From Deltaproteobacteria bacterium (GTDB lineage: Bacteria; Myxococcota_A; Polyangia; Haliangiales; Haliangiaceae): a DNA stretch of 64,000 nt. Position 1 is the first letter of the stretch, and every line of letters starts with the position of its first letter. Made by a program: the position numbers and the translations under genes. The notes under the pieces are model-generated. The model ran no database searches. It was not told the DNA's origin and saw only the letters and a list, made by a program, of their open reading frames with translations. Shown one piece after another: positions 62,148 through 64,000 of the stretch. Where the stretch lies: assembly GCA_020630875.1 (NCBI GenBank), contig JAHDIH010000005.1, forward strand, positions 391,933-455,932, in the 5' to 3' direction.

Positions 62148-62879
62148 ATGTCAGCAATGATGTGTTTGGGGGTCGCATTTTTGTTCGCTTGTAACGGTAG
62201 TAGCTCGCAAGTAGAGAGTCATGTCGAAAAGGGAGCGCCTGAAAAAGAGACGATGAAGGAGGATGTCCAGATAGCTCCTTCAGCCGGCATTTCTTTACAG
62301 TCGGCCGTCACTGCAGAGCATCTTCGAGAATTTCAAGCAGATTTGGCTAAAGGGGCTAAGTTACTTGTTGGTTCGCCAAAGTATGGTCGAATCTTTGTTG
62401 CCGGCAAAAACGTGCCTGCCGAGTTCCATAGCATGTTTTCCTCCTACTAAAAGTCCAGCAATAGCCAGTACGCCATCTATGAGTTTCACAATTCAGTCAT
62501 GCCACGTTACCCTCGTTTGGGAGGCGAGAGACTGGCAATGAAAGTTACGATGTTTGACGACAAGATATTGGAGTTTGACTCATTTTCCACAGGAGAGAAA
62601 CTGGTTACTCGTGAGCAATTGGTAGAGTTTAGGGAACGTTTGAAGCTGGCGGGTGATAATCCTGCTAGTTTCTTCTACGACCATACGTACAAAGATCTTT
62701 TTAAAGCAGGTAAAGCCTTGGATGAAAGCTTTATGAAAGTCTTCGAAGATTACCTGGTAGACCAGTCGGACACTCACGTTAGATTCGTGTTTTATTCTAC
62801 AAAGGCGGCCACAATTTCACTTGGAGTCTCCAAGCCGTCGACGGTCGAACGCTTCACAGCGATGGCTATGCGATTCTAG
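62148..62879 (+). pseudogene. Lipoprotein gene with two repeats, split by an in-frame TAA
   Basis: The ATG at 62148 (GGAGA ribosome binding site) starts a lipoprotein signal (MSAMMCLGVAFLFAC, Cys15). Translation stops at TAA 62448-62450 after a repeat beginning VTAEHLREFQADL and ending EFHSMFSSY. The same frame continues without another stop to 62879 and contains a second copy, VTREQLVEFRERL to SFMKVFEDY. Residues after each copy also align (SNSQYAIYEF with SDTHVRFVFY), so the TAA sits inside a repeat that once read through. A downstream ATG at 62499 could give a 126-residue fragment without signal. A nonsense mutation or a base-call error is the simplest reading. Function unknown. Confidence 0.68.
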
Positions 62880-63012
62880 CCGACAGCCTAGCTCTGTTGT
62901 CTAAAAATAGTCTTAGATAAAACCAAACATTTTGCCTTGATTTGTTAAGCTCCAGGCTCCCCAAGAAGGCAACTATTTTCGCGCACGCTCGACAAGTTGG
63001 GTGACAAAAAGA

Positions 63013-64000
63013 ATGCTTGTAACTGAACTGAATTTCCGTAGTATTGCGGTTGTGCAAAGCTTTATCGTTTCTGTTGTAGCTGTTGCCTCTATGGCGGGCT
63101 GCGTGGCTGAAGACCCGCTTGCGTGCGATGCAGACAACATTTGCTCCGATGCAGATAAGCCGTTTTGCGACGTGGACGGTGTCTACCCGTTGTCAAACGG
63201 CCTTCGGTTCACATGCATCCCGCGGCCTGAGTCGGTGTACTGCGAGGAACAAGCCCAGTCTTGTTTTGAGGGGGTTCAATACAGCTGCAATGCCGGTGAA
63301 CTAACTGTGTCAACTTCTTGCGCATTTGGATGCGATACAGAAAGCTTCAAGTGCAGCGGAGCTTATTACTCTGGTGTTGATGATGTAGAAGCGCTTGGTC
63401 AGGTAATCGACATCTCCGAGCCTGCAGTTGTGGACACTCTGAGAGGAATCATTAGGTTGGACTCCGGCGGTGAAGTTGAGTTTAATGATTCACTGTTGAT
63501 TCCAGGCGTTAACGGATCGGTGCCAAAACTTATTGTTCGTGTTAGCTCGTGGACGTCGGACGCCATACTTCTGGAAGGTGCGCCTGCGTTGGTCATTGTA
63601 TCGGATAACGACATTGTTTTGAATGACACCTTTGATGTTGGAACGTCAGGCCGCGCCAATCAAAGCCTTTGTGGAAACGCCTGGCGGGCGTCTGGTTCAG
63701 GTGGAGGATTTGGAGGGGCTGGGGGACGTGGTGGTACATCGGTGAGCTATGCCGGAACGTCGGGCGTGGCAAGGATGTCACCGCTCAGGGGCGGATGCGG
63801 GGATCGTAGCGCCGGAGCGATTCATTTCGCGACGAGGGGAAACTTGGTGATCAACCGCGGTATGATCAACGCAGCTGGCTTTGGGGGCCGCTCGATAGTT
63901 GTGAACACGTTTGAGACCGCAATAACGGCTGGAGGCTCTGGAGGTGGCGTGTTGATAGAGGCTAACGATATTAAGTTTGCGGCGGGCTCTGGAATCAGCG
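63013..64000 (+). CDS. Large Cys- and Gly-rich lipoprotein, truncated by window edge
   Basis: The frame is open from 63013 to the right edge, at least 329 codons. A lipoprotein signal ends in SMAGC (Cys30 from this start; a GTG at 63052 would give a more usual Cys17). Residues about 35-115 contain twelve Cys in a pattern like CDADNICSDADKPFC and CAFGCDTESFKC, common in myxobacterial surface lipoproteins. From about 215 it becomes Gly rich (SGGGFGGAGGRGG) with beta-helix-like repeats (LVINRGMINAAGFGG). It is probably a surface-exposed beta-solenoid. The 133 bases before it show no clear gene. Confidence 0.75.
   Translation, partial: MLVTELNFRSIAVVQSFIVSVVAVASMAGCVAEDPLACDADNICSDADKPFCDVDGVYPLSNGLRFTCIPRPESVYCEEQAQSCFEGVQYSCNAGELTVSTSCAFGCDTESFKCSGAYYSGVDDVEALGQVIDISEPAVVDTLRGIIRLDSGGEVEFNDSLLIPGVNGSVPKLIVRVSSWTSDAILLEGAPALVIVSDNDIVLNDTFDVGTSGRANQSLCGNAWRASGSGGGFGGAGGRGGTSVSYAGTSGVARMSPLRGGCGDRSAGAIHFATRGNLVINRGMINAAGFGGRSIVVNTFETAITAGGSGGGVLIEANDIKFAAGSGIS

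Noticed and set aside
62051..62150. tRNA-Arg considered as an integration site for a mobile island
   Set aside because: No integrase lies nearby and I found no repeated copy of the tRNA 3' end; the adjacent broken gene alone is not evidence of an island.

Overview
The window looks like a chromosomal stretch of a Gram-negative bacterium with moderate GC content, most likely a member of the Myxococcota or another deltaproteobacterial-type lineage. This placement is inference. It rests on the complete outer-membrane machinery (BamA, a BamB-like protein, Skp, LolC/LolD), about fifteen predicted lipoproteins, a divergent sigma-factor/Ser-Thr-kinase-TPR pair, FG-GAP/UnbV and cysteine-rich surface proteins, and many unrecognised secreted proteins. 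Genes are tightly packed, often with ATGA or GTGA overlaps. I see no insertion sequence, prophage, integron or CRISPR array. Most of the window is core genome, with islands of lineage-specific envelope genes.

Layout. 0.5-3.8 kb: peroxide defence (oxyR, ahpC, ahpF) with a readable OxyR-type operator before ahpC. 3.8-6.2 kb: coaBC, a family 4 uracil-DNA glycosylase and an HU-like protein. 6.2-15.1 kb: mixed metabolic genes (glyA, a GabD-like aldehyde dehydrogenase, a GFA-like protein) and secreted proteins of unknown role, including one lipoprotein gene broken by an in-frame TAG, plus a receiver domain lacking its phosphoacceptor Asp. 15.2-19.9 kb: accD-folC, a secreted protein, a YfgM-like protein and a BamB-like lipoprotein, then an initiator tRNA with promoter and terminator. 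19.9-25.3 kb: an ECF-like sigma factor divergent from a membrane Ser/Thr kinase, then a PQQ-type sugar dehydrogenase lipoprotein coupled to a thioredoxin-TPR lipoprotein. 25.3-36.1 kb: a long envelope operon lysS-lolC-lolD-bamA-skp-fabZ followed by three lipoprotein genes. 36.2-39.1 kb: a 53-residue protein, tRNA-Glu, a zinc-ribbon protein and two lipoproteins (one with a SpoIID domain). 39.2-47.7 kb: an M50 protease, scpA-scpB, a convergent beta-barrel gene, rluB, tldD-pmbA and xerD. 48.4-51.1 kb: the riboflavin operon ribE-ribBA(X)-ribH-nusB. 51.2-57.6 kb: a proteostasis cluster (PDZ protein, J-like protein without HPD, lidless DnaK, lipoprotein, Mpo1-like protein, ClpB). 57.6-64 kb: an UnbV lipoprotein, surE, apt, small lipoproteins, a PqqC/TenA-like protein, tRNA-Arg, a lipoprotein gene split by an in-frame TAA, and a large Cys/Gly-rich lipoprotein running off the right edge.

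How the genes fit together. The dominant theme is building and maintaining the outer membrane: LolC/LolD export lipoproteins, BamA, the BamB-like protein and Skp assemble barrels, and the window itself encodes many candidate clients. None of the predicted lipoproteins has Asp after the lipid-bearing Cys, which by the enterobacterial rule would send them all to the outer membrane. The most unusual pieces are the minimal DnaK/J-like pair, the sigma-kinase pair whose 5' ends nearly abut, the LolC with a long extra membrane domain, and the two lipoprotein genes each interrupted by a single in-frame stop.
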